This document shows, piece after piece, positions 37,791-47,169 of a DNA stretch of 64,000 bases. The notes under the pieces were generated by a model. It saw only the letters and a program-made list of their open reading frames with translations, made no database searches and was not told where the DNA came from. The DNA lies in the NCBI GenBank assembly GCA_019359355.1, contig JAHHHM010000003.1, forward strand, positions 124,001 through 188,000, written 5' to 3'. Origin of the DNA: Microcoleus vaginatus WJT46-NPBG5 (GTDB lineage Bacteria; Cyanobacteriota; Cyanobacteriia; Cyanobacteriales; Oscillatoriaceae). Position numbers and translations under genes: made by a program. Within the stretch, counting starts at the first letter, position 1, and every line of letters begins with the position of its first letter.

Positions 37791-39483
37791 CTATGACTGT
37801 TGGTACTCTACAAAATGCTGATTACTTAAACTGTCAATACTATAGGATACAATTTTTTCTGCTTTTACTAGAGATATGGCCTGTTTATTTTCATGTTTTA
37901 AGACGATTCGAGAGTATATCTGGGGCCAAAGAGTTTCCCAATGAATTTCATACATCTGCTCAACCAGGGAAATTTCTGGCCCATCATTTACGTCTAAATC
38001 TTCCTCCATCATCAAATTCATAATAGCAGTAGACAAAAGTAGAAGGGCATCATCGTCAGCAATGTTGCTGGTATCTATTAACAAAGTGATTTTTTGTTTA
38101 CAAGGGTGAGTAACTATAGTCTTAATAACTTGGTTCACTTCTAGGCCAAGGAAATTCTTCGGAGTAGACCAATCAGGAAAAACTATTAAGTTAATATTCT
38201 TTAAATGAGTCGACCGAGAAAGATTCACTTGATCGCTGCTATTTGGTAAGGTTTCTGCGGCCCCTGAAAGCTTAACACGAATTATCTCAAGAAAACGAAG
38301 AGCCGTAGGAGCCGGCCCATAATTCTCAATAGCCCGCGTCCTGCTACAGAAATGCGTTCTAAAATTCCCGGTTCGTTGGCAATGCGCTCTACAACTTGCT
38401 CAAGGTTGTCTAGCTCAACGCCGATGTAGGGCCGCCAGTTCCCTGGCATGACTGGAAGTACCGCATTATACTTTTTAAAATCTACATGAAATGTCACGCA
38501 ACCCGCTGCTAAAGATTCCCAAAATCGCCAGATATCCCACCACTCTACATAAGGTTTTTCTGTCTAAGTACAGGGAACCATGTAACCCCCAAAACCAGCA
38601 CAAGCAATAGAAGTTTTTAAGCGTTGATAGTAATTCGGGTAGTGTCGTTGCTCTGTTTGAACCTAATATAAGTATTGATAGCTATCTAATGGGGGCTGCT
38701 CGAACTTATCAAACGTATCATAAACTGGAAAAATTGAGTTGATGAGTGGGCCAAGCTGATGCAGCGCAATTTCCCTTAAGGGATGCTCAATTTCAACTCG
38801 CATGGAGTCAATTCTTACTAACCCCGGAGGAAATTGTTCTTGAATATTTTTGTTATTACCTATTCAACTCGCATGGAGTCAATTCTTACTAACCCCGGAG
38901 GAAATTGTTCTTGAATATTTTTGTTATTACCTAGTGTGCTGTGGCTATTTCTAAAATTGCTGAGTAGCTTTTGGCTTCTGTGGTTAAAATTTATAAGCTC
39001 TTGAGTTTCTTGAATAAATAATGCGGTTAGAAAGCCCAAACGTCCAAGACCTAAAGTTGGCTAGGTAGACAGACTTGCTGTTATAGTGAGTTCTCAAAAT
39101 AATATCAAAATTTATAAAACTTGGACTCCAAGCTTGCGTAATGAGATCATCAGAATCGTCTAGATAGATGGTAATATACTTTCGTTTGATATGAAACAGA
39201 TTCTCTAGGATATTTTGGTAATGTAAAACCCATGTTTTTCCAAAACAAGAACAGCACAATCGTCAGGCGTTATCCTTGGGTCATGACATAGGAAATATTC
39301 TTCTTGCTCTGGTGATATCCGCCAATAGTTGATATTTGAATAAAAAGGTACTCCTAGTTCTTTAAATCCTTCAGCTATACAGACAGTTAAATGCTGGTAA
39401 CCAGTGCCAGAACAATAAAAAAATACTTTGCCATCAAAAGTTTGTTGTGAATGCAATAAGGCATCTGCACGCTCACTGTTCAT
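37791..39483 (-). pseudogene. disrupted glycosyltransferase-like gene with C-terminal FPDW module
   Basis: The reading can be followed from MNSERADALLHSQQTFDGKV (39483) to the end at 37791 only by changing frame several times. A shift lies near 39240 at an A-run, another near 38985, then a 71-bp tandem duplication (38792-38933), in-frame TAG codons at 38663-38665 and 38564-38566, and a last shift near 38330. The recovered pieces (YITIYLDDSDDLITQAW, IACAGFGGYMVP, YVEWWDIWRFWESLAAGCVT) look like a glycosyltransferase of the CgeB/GT1-like kind. The end holds the same ~125-residue module (INLIVFPDWS...) as the two genes upstream. With at least five lesions it is a true pseudogene, not a single sequencing error; only the module part (38270-37791) is still open. 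Confidence 0.88.
38792..38933. repeat. perfect 71-bp tandem duplication inside the glycosyltransferase pseudogene
   Basis: 38792-38862 and 38863-38933 are identical and directly adjacent. 71 is not a multiple of three, so the second copy throws the gene out of frame. Perfect identity means the event is recent relative to the point mutations around it, or it is an assembly artefact. Confidence 0.93.
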
Positions 39484-39512
39484 AAATAGTGATAGAAAAT
39501 TTTAGCTGTATT

Positions 39513-40988
39513 TTATCGTAAAAAGACTGTTTTTGCTAAGTTGACTACTTTGCAAGAAGGAAGATTCTCAGCTCCTACTTCTGAGATAACTGATATATTT
39601 TCGTTGTTTAAAGTAATTCGAGTTTGAATGCGAGGTAACAAAGCTGACCACTGGAATTTATCAATTTGGCTCAGCAAGGATATTTCAGGTTCCGTCTCAA
39701 CATCTAAATCTTCTTGCATAAAAAGATTCATGGTCACACTTGAGAGAATTACACTCGCGTCCTCGTCAAAAATATTAGAAGTATCTACTAGCAGAGTCAT
39801 CCAATTTTTTTCTGGATGCGTAACAACAGCCTTAAGAATTTCTTTTAATTCCAAGGCTAAAGCCTCTTCTCCAACAGACCAATCTGGAAAAATAATTAAA
39901 TTAATCTCTTTTAAATTTAAAGACAAGAGCGTTGCATCAATCAAAGCTGAACTCACAGTTGTTGCCATTTTTGACCATGAAAACTTTTTAGCTTGCTCAA
40001 TTCCAGCGGCAGTTAATAAAGCTCGAATATCGGTTTTTTGAATCTCACAAAGTGCATTGGTAAGCCCGTTAATATCTTCGTCATTGACATATAAAGTTGC
40101 CTGACCAGCCACTTCAGGAATGGATGAATTAGGACAAGTTATTACTGGGCAACTACAAGCCATTGCCTCTAAAATAGGTAATCCAAACCCTTCATACTTC
40201 GACGGATAAACTAATGCAACCGCACCAGAATAAGCAGCTTTTAGCTCATCATCGCTCAGTTGCAGCATATGAACCACAACACCTGAGGTGCAATTTCTAA
40301 AATCAGGTGGCAACAAACCTCCACTACCCGTGCAAAGAATTTCAAAACCATGCCGGCTGCACAACTGAGCAAACGCTTTGAAAAACAAAACAGAGTTTTT
40401 GTAACCGCTGCCAATACCAACCCCTATAAAGTAGGGTTTCGAGATCCCGTACTGGCTCTTAAACTTTATTACTTCTTCAGGAGTTCCTGGTGCAAAAGTA
40501 TCTTTGACGCCGCAATGAGCTACGATCACTGACTTTAGGGAAGCTTCTGGAAAAAATTTGACTAAGTCACGCGCTGTATTTTCTGAAATGGCTATATACG
40601 CAGATGCCTGACGAATTCCATAATGCTTCTCTCGCCACATAGGTTCATTAAAGTTAGCCCCTAATACTTCTGGGATCATGTCATATGCCATAAATACAGA
40701 AGGCGTTAATAGGGGTGTTGTGTAATAGGTTGAAATAAAAAGGTCAGCCTCTACTTCATCACAAACTTGCTGCACCATTTCGCGGTCAGCATCCGTCGCA
40801 CTATAATCATAAAATGGTATTGTCTCATACTGGATACCAGGAACCTTAGGTGCTGTACCAGCTCTATCGAGAACGACAATACGCTCGGCAAAAGTTGTGC
40901 CAGCCCATTCTTCAAGTAGGCTTTTCCAAACCCGGGCAATTCCAGTACGGTAGAGCTGGAAAAATACCCCATCAATAACGATTTTCAT
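39513..40988 (-). CDS. GT4-family glycosyltransferase with C-terminal FPDW module
   Basis: 491 residues. Residues 1-350 are a retaining GT-B glycosyltransferase of family 4: start MKIVIDGVFFQLYRTGIARV, middle GVGIGSGYKNSVLFFKAFAQ, and the donor-binding motif YEGFGLPILEAMACSCPVI (about 265-283, with the catalytic-pocket Glu). Residues about 360-475 are a separate module (EINLIIFPDWS ... MTLLVDTSN ... MNLFMQEDLDVETEPEISLL ... LLPRIQTRITL) shared with the pseudogene downstream and the methyltransferase upstream. ATG at 40988. The gene probably acts in assembly of a surface glycan; the module's role is unknown. Confidence 0.9.
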   Translation of the reverse strand: MKIVIDGVFFQLYRTGIARVWKSLLEEWAGTTFAERIVVLDRAGTAPKVPGIQYETIPFYDYSATDADREMVQQVCDEVEADLFISTYYTTPLLTPSVFMAYDMIPEVLGANFNEPMWREKHYGIRQASAYIAISENTARDLVKFFPEASLKSVIVAHCGVKDTFAPGTPEEVIKFKSQYGISKPYFIGVGIGSGYKNSVLFFKAFAQLCSRHGFEILCTGSGGLLPPDFRNCTSGVVVHMLQLSDDELKAAYSGAVALVYPSKYEGFGLPILEAMACSCPVITCPNSSIPEVAGQATLYVNDEDINGLTNALCEIQKTDIRALLTAAGIEQAKKFSWSKMATTVSSALIDATLLSLNLKEINLIIFPDWSVGEEALALELKEILKAVVTHPEKNWMTLLVDTSNIFDEDASVILSSVTMNLFMQEDLDVETEPEISLLSQIDKFQWSALLPRIQTRITLNNENISVISEVGAENLPSCKVVNLAKTVFLR

Positions 40989-41079
40989 GCTGATTATACA
41001 GTAATGATCATAGAACCCTATTTAGGAGTAGGGAAGTCAGCTGATTGCCAAACTTTACTAAACAGAGGATAAAGATAGT

Positions 41080-43374
41080 TTATTTTAAATCCCACGCCCC
41101 TGTTCTTAATTGAACAGCCCGCCCATTGATAAATCTATCTATGGGGAGTGCTGGAATGCTACCGACCATCCCTATCATCACTTCTTGGTTCTTTCCATTC
41201 TCCAAGGTAATTCGAGCCAGAACTCTTGGCAAAAGAGCAGCCCATTGGATATCATTCATTTCTGTAATTAGACAAATTTCTGCGCCGCTCATAACATCTA
41301 AATCTTCCTCCATTAAAAGGTTCATCGTGACACTAGATAAAATTAAATTTGCATCAACTTCAGAAATGTATTTCTGCTCTATCAGCAAAGTCATGTTATT
41401 TTTATCGGGATGAATTAAAACGTTTCTAAAAATATTTGATAAATCCGAAAAAAGATCCTCTTCGGGCTTGCTCCAATCAGGAGAGAATATTAAATTAATT
41501 TCCCTTAATTTTCCTAAAACCATCTGGAATTTGTCTTCACCTAATTCCATAGTGAACATGGCTTGAGCGTAAATTGGTGAGCTGTACTGTAGAGGCTGGG
41601 CAGAGGTATCTAAGTTGAGAGTGAAAGCTTCAGGTAGCTTAGTCAGTTCTAGAACTGCGATCGCATTCGCGCAAGGCCAAGGCCAGTTGTATTCGATATC
41701 ACTTAGCTTGTCTTCTTCTTCCTCGACCCACATTTCACGGGGATTTACAGGGGTGATCTCCATAGCAACTTCTCTGAGGAAGCTTTTAGAGATAGCTTGT
41801 GGAGGTATCCCATACTTAATAATTAATAAATCCAAATATTCTCGATTGAACTGGATGTACCATCCTCCATCTATTAATTTACCAAATGGAAAGGTAATTA
41901 AAGCTTTACCTTCAGTTTCCAACAATTCATAAATTTTGCAGATTGCTTTCAGAGGAGCCTCTCGATCACGTATATCAATTTGCTCTCCATATGTCTTGGA
42001 AGAAGGCTCTACTCCCTGCCCTACGTGTTCGACAGTGGAAACTGAAACGATAGTGGTATATTTCTCGTCTGAGGGCAGATCCATCAAGTCTACATTATCC
42101 ACACCTGTCGCTCTTTCAAATTTATCGACGATACGCCTTGCTCTCAGACCGAGATGTTCGCTTAATGAGTTTTCATATAAAGATAGAACATTACCAACTT
42201 CAAGAATTTTATCTTTTTTTGTGACAGTCGCTAAAAAGATAAAAGCGATAGGAATCTCAACAGCTCGCTCACCGACATTGTTAATACCAATGCGGTTGTA
42301 ATATAGAGAGTTTCCTTTAAATAAAAACTTATCTGGCCATTGTATAGTGGGATGGGCAATTTCCTCTTGATTGTGGCTTCTAGAAAAAATCTCATTACTT
42401 TTTTCATCGCTAATATATTCTTTTAACTGTGTAACAATTGGAAGAGAGTCTAATCCTTGATGTACAAGATCCGGAACCTGCGCCAAACACTCTATAATAT
42501 TGTTAGCAAAGTTGTAGCTAGGATTATTTCCATAATTTATAGTTAAGTATTTAAGAAGTTCTAAAGCATAGTCTGGAAATGAAAGGATATCTGCTAAACA
42601 AGCAAGCTTGAAAATTTTTTCAGGAGTTTTTAATGGTGTATTTATATTCGCTTGGATTAGGTCACGAAAATAAAAAGCATCAGTCCAACTTAATGTACCT
42701 GGATGACTCTGAGAAAAAATCGGAGTATCACGACGAATATTTCTATTAAGTTTTCCAAAGTCAAACAAGGTAAAACCTTGACTTCTTAAAGAGATATCTA
42801 CATCACTAAACAGAGGTTGGCCAGTATAAATCTCAGAAAACTCTATTTCAGTTAAAATACCAAGAACCCCATTTTCTACTATTTGACGAGCTCCTTCTAA
42901 AACATGAATTTCTGCACCTTGAACATCAATTTGTAAAAAATCAATTTCGTTAATTTTTTCATTTTGACAAAAAGCATCTAAAGTTGTAATTTCAATTTCT
43001 TGAACATCAACTAATTCTATTAGCTCAGAATTGCTTGCAAACCTCTTAATATACTCTTTACTCGGAGGGTAAAGAGAACTACAACCAGGATATTTAGTAA
43101 TATAAATTACTGTTTTTCCTATTTGATTACCTAATGCTTTAGGAATGTGTTTTTCTTGCCAAGTAACTTTCCTATTTGCCAAGTCTTCATTTGCTAAAGC
43201 ACAAGCTTTTTCATCCGCATCAAAGCCATATATCGTTAAGTTGGGCGCAAAAATATTCCAACCTTGATTTCCATAATCATCCAAGTTTTCTATTTTTCTA
43301 GATCCAACAATGCAGATAGTCATGTGAATTTTATCTAAATGACCACTTTGTTTTAGGCTTGGCAAGAATAACAT
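41080..43374 (-). CDS. FkbM methyltransferase plus second SAM methyltransferase-like domain plus FPDW module
   Basis: 764 residues. The first 235 form an FkbM-type methyltransferase (IYGFDADEKACALANEDLAN; IDFLQIDVQGAEIHVLEGAR; GVLGILTEIEFSEIYTGQPL). A helical stretch follows. Residues ~345-590 look like a second methyltransferase fold (KKDKILEVGNVLSLYENSL; VSVSTVEHVG; ETEGKALITFPFG). The last part (about 622-740) is the module EINLIFSPDWS ... MTLLIEQKY ... MNLLMEEDLDVMSGAEICLI ... LLPRVLARITL. AAGGAAG eight bases before ATG 43374 supports this start; ATG 43323 is an alternative. FkbM enzymes O-methylate sugars, so glycan methylation is the likely role. Confidence 0.87.
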   Translation of the reverse strand: MLFLPSLKQSGHLDKIHMTICIVGSRKIENLDDYGNQGWNIFAPNLTIYGFDADEKACALANEDLANRKVTWQEKHIPKALGNQIGKTVIYITKYPGCSSLYPPSKEYIKRFASNSELIELVDVQEIEITTLDAFCQNEKINEIDFLQIDVQGAEIHVLEGARQIVENGVLGILTEIEFSEIYTGQPLFSDVDISLRSQGFTLFDFGKLNRNIRRDTPIFSQSHPGTLSWTDAFYFRDLIQANINTPLKTPEKIFKLACLADILSFPDYALELLKYLTINYGNNPSYNFANNIIECLAQVPDLVHQGLDSLPIVTQLKEYISDEKSNEIFSRSHNQEEIAHPTIQWPDKFLFKGNSLYYNRIGINNVGERAVEIPIAFIFLATVTKKDKILEVGNVLSLYENSLSEHLGLRARRIVDKFERATGVDNVDLMDLPSDEKYTTIVSVSTVEHVGQGVEPSSKTYGEQIDIRDREAPLKAICKIYELLETEGKALITFPFGKLIDGGWYIQFNREYLDLLIIKYGIPPQAISKSFLREVAMEITPVNPREMWVEEEEDKLSDIEYNWPWPCANAIAVLELTKLPEAFTLNLDTSAQPLQYSSPIYAQAMFTMELGEDKFQMVLGKLREINLIFSPDWSKPEEDLFSDLSNIFRNVLIHPDKNNMTLLIEQKYISEVDANLILSSVTMNLLMEEDLDVMSGAEICLITEMNDIQWAALLPRVLARITLENGKNQEVMIGMVGSIPALPIDRFINGRAVQLRTGAWDLK

Positions 43375-43769
43375 AATAATTACTTCCTTTTTTAGAGAAG
43401 ATTACTTGTGAACTATCTATTTTTTTTGGAGATGATAATCACCCTCTTAAAATATTTTACCCGTTAATCATTTTCTCCGCAACCATGCACTAAGCTAGTG
43501 AGTAATGTTGTCGCTGAGCTTGCTTTTCATGAAAGAGCAATTAGGCTGCTCTATAAAAAAACGTGTGTTTTTAAGCAAACTCAGCCTTTGTTACTATTGG
43601 GTGATACTAAATCCATTTTGGATGGGCGCGAAGTCCATCATGGAATTCTTTCATAATCCCATCTGCTTCCACAATGTGGGATCTGGTAGTTTATAGATTG
43701 GGCTAACCTTCTACCTCTTAAAAAATTTCTGTTTACATTTTCTATACTCGCTGTTAGCTCCATGTAGTT
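43375..43769. other. gene-free region with decayed DNA
   Basis: 395 bp between the methyltransferase start and the rfbG remnant. No intact frame of known type; short protein-like pieces can be read on the minus strand, but none is recognisable. It probably holds eroded remains of the rfbG gene or a former insertion. Confidence 0.5.
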
Positions 43770-44123
43770 TTACCTCGACTTCAGTTTAAATACCCAATTT
43801 CCCCCAAGATTTGTCTCAAAGGTGGCTACAGAATTGCGATTTGCGATGCCTACAATTGTTTGCGAAACTAGGTGAATCACGGTATCAATCTCATACTCAC
43901 CCATCTGTCGTTCCAGCAAAGCTTGATCAAGTACATCACCCCGCAGCACTTTTACTTGATCGATGAGCAGGCTGCGAACTAATTGACTTACTAAGCATAC
44001 GACATCAACACACAAATTGATTAGCCGGCGCACTAGTCATATTCCCACCAAGCCGGTAGCGCCGGTAATAAAGGTAGGACGATCTTGCCAAAAGAAATTG
44101 CTGCCTGTTAATGTCACTCTCAT
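43770..44123 (-). pseudogene. truncated NAD-dependent sugar dehydratase/epimerase (RfbG-like remnant)
   Basis: From ATG 44123 the frame reads NFFWQDRPTFITGATGLVGI, with the FWQ(G/D)R lead and Gly-rich NAD-binding loop of CDP-glucose 4,6-dehydratases. It then meets a TGA near 44040, resumes as [36 protein letters not shown] and [10 protein letters not shown], and ends after about 118 residues of an expected ~360. The C-terminal two thirds, with the YxxxK catalytic motif, are missing. Its start overlaps the rfbF stop (ATGA), the classic rfbF-rfbG arrangement. CDP-glucose dehydratase is favoured over GDP-mannose dehydratase because of that neighbour. Confidence 0.85.
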
Positions 44124-44888
44124 ACCTTCCAAGGCGATTTTCCACTCTGCCAAAGACTTTCTAAGAATCTTACATCCCGCAGTCTATCCATACATTGCCA
44201 AAAGTCATAAGACCTATAAGCGGCTAATTGCCCATCTGCCGCCAAGTATTCCAATACATCTGATTCTAAGCGGGAATTATCTTCTTCGAGGTATTTGAAA
44301 ACTTCCGGTTCTAGTACCAGAAATCCCCCGTTAATGCAGCCTTCACCGGCTTGAAGTTTGTCTGTAAATTTAGCGACTAAATCGCCCTCAAAGATTAAAC
44401 CACCAAATTGGGCAGGTGGACGAACTCCTGTAACCGTTTCCAGTCGCCCATGAGAACGGTGAAACTTTAATAAATCTTGAAGATTAATATTACTAACGCC
44501 ATCCCCGTAAGTCACCATAAAGGTGTCATTGTTTCAGCCATGATTTTAAACGCTTGATCCGACCGCCAGTGATTGCGTGCAGACCTGTATCCATCAAATG
44601 TACCGTCCAATCTTCGCATTCTTTTTCACGCACATCAATAGAGCCATCAGACAAATTGATCGTTATACTGCCGTTGAGCGTGTAATAGTCTAAGAAGTAA
44701 CGTTTAATCACCTCTCCCTTGTAGCCCAAAGCTATAAAAAAATCTTTAAATTCATAATGGGCCTACTGCTTCATAATATGCCAAAGAATAGGCCGGCCAC
44801 CTATCTTTACCATTGGCTTAGGTTTAACTTCCGTCTCCTCGCTTAGGCGAGTGCCTAAACCGCCGGCAAGAATCACAACTCGTATCGG
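44120..44888 (-). pseudogene. rfbF: glucose-1-phosphate cytidylyltransferase, inactivated
   Basis: The protein can be read as [40 protein letters not shown], then a TAG at 44763-44765, then ALGYKGEVIKRYFLDYYTLN and TGGRIKRLKSWLKQ. A TGA at 44526 with a one-base shift follows, then TFMVTYGDGVSNINLQDLLK and GGFLVLEPEVFKYLEED to the TGA at 44120. The pyrophosphorylase signature GGxGTRLxxxT, the RPI(L)W motif and VTYGDG mark it as RfbF, which makes CDP-glucose from CTP and glucose-1-phosphate. No clear start codon remains (GTG at 44876 lies inside the first strand). Its position 15-20 bases after the upstream TPR gene suggests a former operon. Confidence 0.9.
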
Positions 44889-44902
44889 TTCTTGTCCTTT
44901 CT

Positions 44903-45301
44903 TTAAGGCTGGTTTACCGGCTGCTTCACTTGAGCCAATAGCGCTTTATAATCTTGCCGGTCAGGATGCAGCTTGATAAGTTTTTCTAAAGGTACTGTTG
45001 CCCCCTTATTGTCCTTCATTTGCAGTCGAACATTTACCAGTCCTTCCAGTGCTGTTTGGTTCTCTGGTTCCCGCTGCAATACCATTTCATAGCCCCGCGC
45101 TTGCCCAGCGAGTGGCGATTCTGCCGGCGCTGCATCTGTTGTTTGCTCAGTTGGCTTGTCAAACGCACTGCCGAAAAGTTTAGCGGTGCCAAATATCATA
45201 GAACCGGCAAACCCTACGATTCCGACAACAGCAAAAACCTGCTGAATTCGCTGAGTCCGCTTGCGGCGGGACATATCATACTCTTTTTCTAGATAACTCA
45301 T
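44903..45301 (-). CDS. membrane-anchored TPR-like protein
   Basis: 132 residues from ATG 45301 ([20 protein letters not shown]). A basic start is followed by one membrane helix ([20 protein letters not shown], about 21-40), an acidic Pro/Ala-rich linker and a TPR-like tail ([40 protein letters not shown]). Frame continues upstream to 45421, but that part is not protein-like for the family and has no better start. This is a common cyanobacterial protein type of unknown function, probably scaffolding at the membrane. Confidence 0.75.
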   Translation of the reverse strand: MSYLEKEYDMSRRKRTQRIQQVFAVVGIVGFAGSMIFGTAKLFGSAFDKPTEQTTDAAPAESPLAGQARGYEMVLQREPENQTALEGLVNVRLQMKDNKGATVPLEKLIKLHPDRQDYKALLAQVKQPVNQP

Positions 45302-45614
45302 TGCTGACTGCCTCTGATAAATACTTGCTAACCACCAAGAAGGTTGTAAATCTAAACTAAGGATGCCCCATTCTTGTGGTTGAGCGATCACCTCAAAAAG
45401 GAAATTCCCCTGGCCAATCACTGGCGATGTGACGCTTCGCTCGATCTGCTATTATCTCTTGTTGTAATCAGTTATCTCGATTCTAAACTCTATATTTTAA
45501 ATGTTTTGGAAAACAAGTGTTGCCCTTGTATTTTATAATTAACAATCTTAAATTAATTTTAATAAATAACAACAATCAGAAAAATATGATATCAAAATAA
45601 AAACTTGGTAACTG
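45302..45614. other. divergent promoter region
   Basis: About 310 bp between the divergent TPR and aminotransferase genes. The right half (45430-45610) is very AT-rich with TATTTTAAATG and AATTAATTTTAATAA words, suitable for promoters on both sides. No hairpin or gene recognised. Confidence 0.4.
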
Positions 45615-46448
45615 TTGATTATCCTAGCGGAAAATAAAAAATTGAACCCGCAACTGTTTTGGTACACCGGCAGCCTCATTGAATCAGGCACCTTAGAACT
45701 GGCAATTGACGATCCGGGATTCATTTACGGGGCCACAGTTTTTACCACGCTGCGAGTCTATCATGACTCGCTAGATCATCCCTTGACAAACTGGGCCGGC
45801 CACTGTGAACGCCTGAAATTCAGCCTACAAACTTTTGGATGGCAACAACCAGACTGGCATCGGCTGCGTCAGGGTGCCGAACGGATGAAGGAAAACTGGC
45901 CTGTGTTGAGAATGGTTATTTTCCCAGATGGGCGAGAACTGATTACAGGACGTATTTTACCGGCAGACTTGGCTAACCGGCAACAGAACGGCATCCGCGC
46001 TTGGCTGGCAGACTCCCCCGATTACGCCAGATCCCTACCGGCTCATAAAACCGGCAACTACCTGCCGGCTTGGCTTGCCCTGCAAACTGCCCTAAAACAC
46101 AGTGCCGGTGAAGCAATTTTAGTAGACTCAGCCGGCAACTGGCTAGAAAGCAGCACCGGCAACCTCTGGGGATGGCGAGATCAGCAATGGTGGACACCGC
46201 CAATAGACACAGCAATTCTAGCCGGCCTGATGCGCTTACAAATTGTGAACTGGCTGAAGCAGCATCAAGTGCCGGTGAGAGAAGAACCTTGGTCAACCAA
46301 ATTAGTAAAAGAATTTGAAGCACTCGCCTATACCAACAGCGTTATGGAAATCATTCCCATCCACACCGTTTTAGCCGGCACCACTCAACTTACCTACGAC
46401 CTAAACCACCTTGCCTTCCAGGAAATCCGCTCACTCTGGCATACCTGA
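45615..46448 (+). CDS. class IV aminotransferase (4-amino-4-deoxychorismate lyase/branched-chain aminotransferase-like)
   Basis: About 277 residues of fold-type IV PLP enzyme. The N-terminal part has LAIDDPGFIYGATVFTTLRV; the PLP lysine is in AHKTGNYLPAWLAL, and the cofactor-binding loop is EAILVDSAGNWLESSTGNLW. ALAYTNSVMEIIPI replaces the usual FLTNSLxGIxPV of PabC. In cyanobacteria this gene is usually annotated as PabC-like, making p-aminobenzoate and pyruvate for folate; a D-amino acid or branched-chain role cannot be excluded. The start is uncertain: TTG 45615 and TTG 45642 are both in frame and no ATG is available. Confidence 0.85.
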   Translation: MIILAENKKLNPQLFWYTGSLIESGTLELAIDDPGFIYGATVFTTLRVYHDSLDHPLTNWAGHCERLKFSLQTFGWQQPDWHRLRQGAERMKENWPVLRMVIFPDGRELITGRILPADLANRQQNGIRAWLADSPDYARSLPAHKTGNYLPAWLALQTALKHSAGEAILVDSAGNWLESSTGNLWGWRDQQWWTPPIDTAILAGLMRLQIVNWLKQHQVPVREEPWSTKLVKEFEALAYTNSVMEIIPIHTVLAGTTQLTYDLNHLAFQEIRSLWHT

Positions 46449-46635
46449 ACTGCGTATTTTCTCTGATTCAGCACTTAATATTAATCCTTGCTCCCACACA
46501 ATTCTTCAAAATTAGAAACAAAAGTTATCGTGTTCTGTTCAAAAAATGGACAATTAAGCAAGGCTGACCAATTCCTGGACAAGATGAAACCAGATCGTAA
46601 AAATAAAAACGTACTTTTGAAAGCAGCACAGAGTC

Positions 46636-46899
46636 ATGGCAGATTCTTCAGAGTTTTTCTACCCTCGCAGTCGCTACTATGGCCAAGTCAAGCCAGAGAA
46701 CGTGGTATTCAATGCGAATTTACAGGAATTTGCTCAACGAGTGAGCTACATCAGCAATCTAGAAACGGGTGGGAAACTGCCTCCTGAAGTGGCATACCAG
46801 GAAATAAAAGTGCTTTGGAAGCAGCTCAAGCACACGAAAAAACAGCTAGGAATTGGCAAAAATCCCTTTCAGGATGAAGAAAACAACGCTGCCTCCTAG
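46636..46899 (+). CDS. DUF7219-type small conserved cyanobacterial protein
   Basis: 87 residues, highly charged, beginning MADSSEFFYPRSRYYGQVKP and continuing ENVVFNANLQEFAQRVSYIS, then NLETGGKLPPEVAYQEIKVL. I recognise this as the short cyanobacterial family now called DUF7219, often wrongly labelled isopropylmalate/homocitrate/citramalate synthase. No catalytic motif is visible. It is alone, 187 bp after the aminotransferase. Confidence 0.85.
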   Translation: MADSSEFFYPRSRYYGQVKPENVVFNANLQEFAQRVSYISNLETGGKLPPEVAYQEIKVLWKQLKHTKKQLGIGKNPFQDEENNAAS

Positions 46900-47095
46900 A
46901 TGAGCCAAGCACTCGGCTACAGGAAGCCACAATCAAATCTACCTTGAGGAGGATTTAGCCGAGAAGCCCGGTTCATTACATTAAGCTTATCCGCTCAGGG
47001 AAAGTGTCTCTGGGCCGGGAAACAGCTCACAGCCTATCGCTCAATTTCTTTTCGGCTTTTAACATCAGGGCGCTTCTCAATCGGGAAGAGCTAAT

Positions 47096-47127
47096 AAAAA
47101 AAACGACCAGCTTCATCCAAAAGCTGG
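47096..47127 (-). terminator. intrinsic terminator downstream of rqcH
   Basis: On the minus strand, CCAGCTT and AAGCTGG form a seven-base-pair stem with a seven-base loop, followed by TCG and a run of eight T. It would end the rqcH transcript or a small RNA starting around 47230. Confidence 0.85.
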
Positions 47128-47169
47128 CCCATTAAATTATTGAATTTTGTTGTCGTACTAACAGGAGGC

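Noticed and set aside
37791-38228. Independent 145-residue gene starting at GTG 38228
   Set aside because: The frame continues upstream without a stop into the glycosyltransferase remnant, and matching modules are always C-terminal tails of larger proteins; kept as part of the pseudogene.
38984-39483. Two separate small genes at 38984-39259 and 39205-39483
   Set aside because: They are consecutive parts of one glycosyltransferase-like protein, separated by a frameshift at an A-run near 39240.
43505-43696. 63-codon plus-strand frame near the rfb remnants
   Set aside because: No ribosome binding site or similarity; it lies in decayed DNA.
44120-44729. Two separate small genes (44120-44518 and 44526-44729)
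   Set aside because: Together with upstream sequence they read as consecutive parts of one RfbF protein interrupted by a stop and a frameshift.
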